A DNA stretch of 23,431 nt from positions 1-23,431 of IMG/VR virus record IMGVR_UViG_3300048818_000405; one strand, given 5' to 3'. This document shows positions 22,671 through 23,431 of this stretch, in pieces. The position numbers were made by a program, and so were the translations under genes. The stretch comes from a virus. Each line of letters opens with the position of its first letter. Position 1 is the first letter of the stretch. The notes below the pieces were generated by a model. That model saw nothing but the letters and a program-made list of their open reading frames with translations, had not been told where the DNA came from and made no database searches.

Positions 22671-23431
22671 TTACACGTACTCGCGCTCGGTCCGCCGAAT
22701 CGCTCGATACCTCTCGAACACTTTCTTCTCGCTTTCCAGTCCCACCGCAGAGCGGATTGAGCTTCCCCGGAAGGTATGGGCCCACATCTTCCATCCCTGG
22801 AAGAGGACGAAGCCCGGGTCATGCCTAAGAACCGCGGGTATGTGGTGAATCTTCATCCAGCGCTCTGCCTTCCAGCGCATGAACTCCACCTCTTCGGCTG
22901 GCAGGTGCTCAGTGCGGACCACGGCCGTGGTGCCATCGTATTCCTCGAGCCGCTCACTCATGATCAGCCCTTGATCGCGGAAGTCTTTCGTCATCGGCGT
23001 GCGCGGGTACGGCGTTGGGTGCTGAATGTAGGGCCAGTCCACGTAGCGGCGCGCAAATTCGAGGTTGGCTTCAATCGACTCGCGTGTGTCGCTCGGACTG
23101 CCAACGATCAATCCGCCGACCACATACATCTGGTTGCGGTGCAGGTAATCGATCGCTTTGAGGGTGGCGTTACCGGTGTTTTTGCCATTCATACGCTCAG
23201 TGTTCTTGGCGGAGGCCCGCAGAAACTCCAGATCGCCTTCCAGGATGTTCTCGATGCCCAGAAAAACGTAGCGGAATCCGGCTCGCCGCATCAGCGGCGC
23301 GAGAGTTTCGCCGTGGTTTGCGATGGCCGAGGTCATGGCCTGCACGAAGTAATCAAGCCTGTGCAGCTCGGCCGCAATAATGGCCTCGCACAGGGCTTCA
23401 AAACGCCGCACATTCAGCGTGATGTTGTCGT
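22671..23431 (-). CDS. Cobalamin-binding radical SAM protein, C-terminal part
   Basis: The visible 253 residues are the C-terminal portion; the frame runs off the right edge, where DNITLN is read, a motif that follows the radical SAM cluster domain in B12-dependent family members. Next come FRYVFLGIENILEGDLEFLR, VVGGLIVGSPSDTRESIEAN and WPYIQHPTPYPRTPMTKDF, typical of the later TIM-barrel strands, then a basic C-terminal helical tail (KKVFERYRAIRRTEREYV). The CxxxCxxC iron-sulfur motif and the B12-binding domain would lie outside the window. The enzyme class does methylations or other radical chemistry on lipids or natural products; the substrate here is unknown. It is undamaged and looks like normal chromosome rather than mobile DNA. 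Confidence 0.85.
   Translation of the reverse strand, partial: DNITLNVRRFEALCEAIIAAELHRLDYFVQAMTSAIANHGETLAPLMRRAGFRYVFLGIENILEGDLEFLRASAKNTERMNGKNTGNATLKAIDYLHRNQMYVVGGLIVGSPSDTRESIEANLEFARRYVDWPYIQHPTPYPRTPMTKDFRDQGLIMSERLEEYDGTTAVVRTEHLPAEEVEFMRWKAERWMKIHHIPAVLRHDPGFVLFQGWKMWAHTFRGSSIRSAVGLESEKKVFERYRAIRRTEREYV

Noticed and set aside
1-23431. CRISPR array or rRNA genes
   Set aside because: No set of regularly spaced repeats and no rRNA-like sequence was seen; only one pair of 20-bp repeats occurs.

Overview
The window is a mosaic accessory region, probably from a soil Acidobacteriota genome. That placement is an inference from memory: the 55-codon reading frame at 16040-16207, the IS1-like transposase remnant, the recombinase/DUF2924 pair and the cobalamin-dependent radical SAM protein at the right edge all resemble acidobacterial proteins. 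Nothing in the window proves the taxon. It holds three recognisable blocks separated by gene-poor, scarred DNA.

Left block (1-5720) is a decayed prophage or integrative element. On the minus strand are a large serine recombinase (running off the left edge), a DUF2924 protein overlapping it by ATGA, and a zinc-finger protein. On the plus strand is a tightly overlapped phage packaging run: a ParB-like/DNA methyltransferase fusion, a DUF5681 protein (probable small terminase role) and the large terminase. The next gene, portal, is cut off after about 30 codons. About 1.45 kb of gene-poor DNA follows (5721-7174), with two hairpins, a degenerate tRNA-Ser-like 3' end and perhaps one small exported-protein remnant.

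Central block (7175-20386) is a defence island, almost all on the minus strand. In transcription order from the right it holds: a single-chain restriction-methyltransferase (N-terminal PD-(D/E)XK nuclease, gamma-class methylase, C-terminal specificity region), broken by one extra base in a run of seven G; a small exported protein; a truncated HD-domain gene (plus strand); a short damaged gene; a zinc-ribbon protein; a complete Type I restriction-modification operon hsdM-hsdS-hsdR with overlapping genes; and a two-gene DprA-like/phosphoribosyltransferase unit. From memory that last unit resembles the ShosTA toxin-antitoxin/anti-phage system.

The most interesting signal is regulatory. The DprA-PRTase unit and the small gene at 16207 have the same promoter design: a 15-bp direct-repeat box (ATTCGCCTTTTATTC and GTTCGCCTTTTGTTC) fills the spacer between -35 and -10, starts exactly 3 bp from the -10, touches the -35 by one base, and is followed by an ATG only 6-7 bp after the -10. 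The box has the GTTC-N7-GTTC form of the alphaproteobacterial LexA site, which suggests repressor (possibly SOS) control and near-leaderless mRNAs.

Right block (20383-23431) holds a frameshifted IS1-like transposase remnant directly abutting the restriction-methyltransferase start, a 146-bp MITE-like element with inverted ends and a 6-bp target duplication, a P-loop kinase-like gene bracketed by perfect 20-bp direct repeats, and the 3' part of a radical SAM gene that may be ordinary chromosome.
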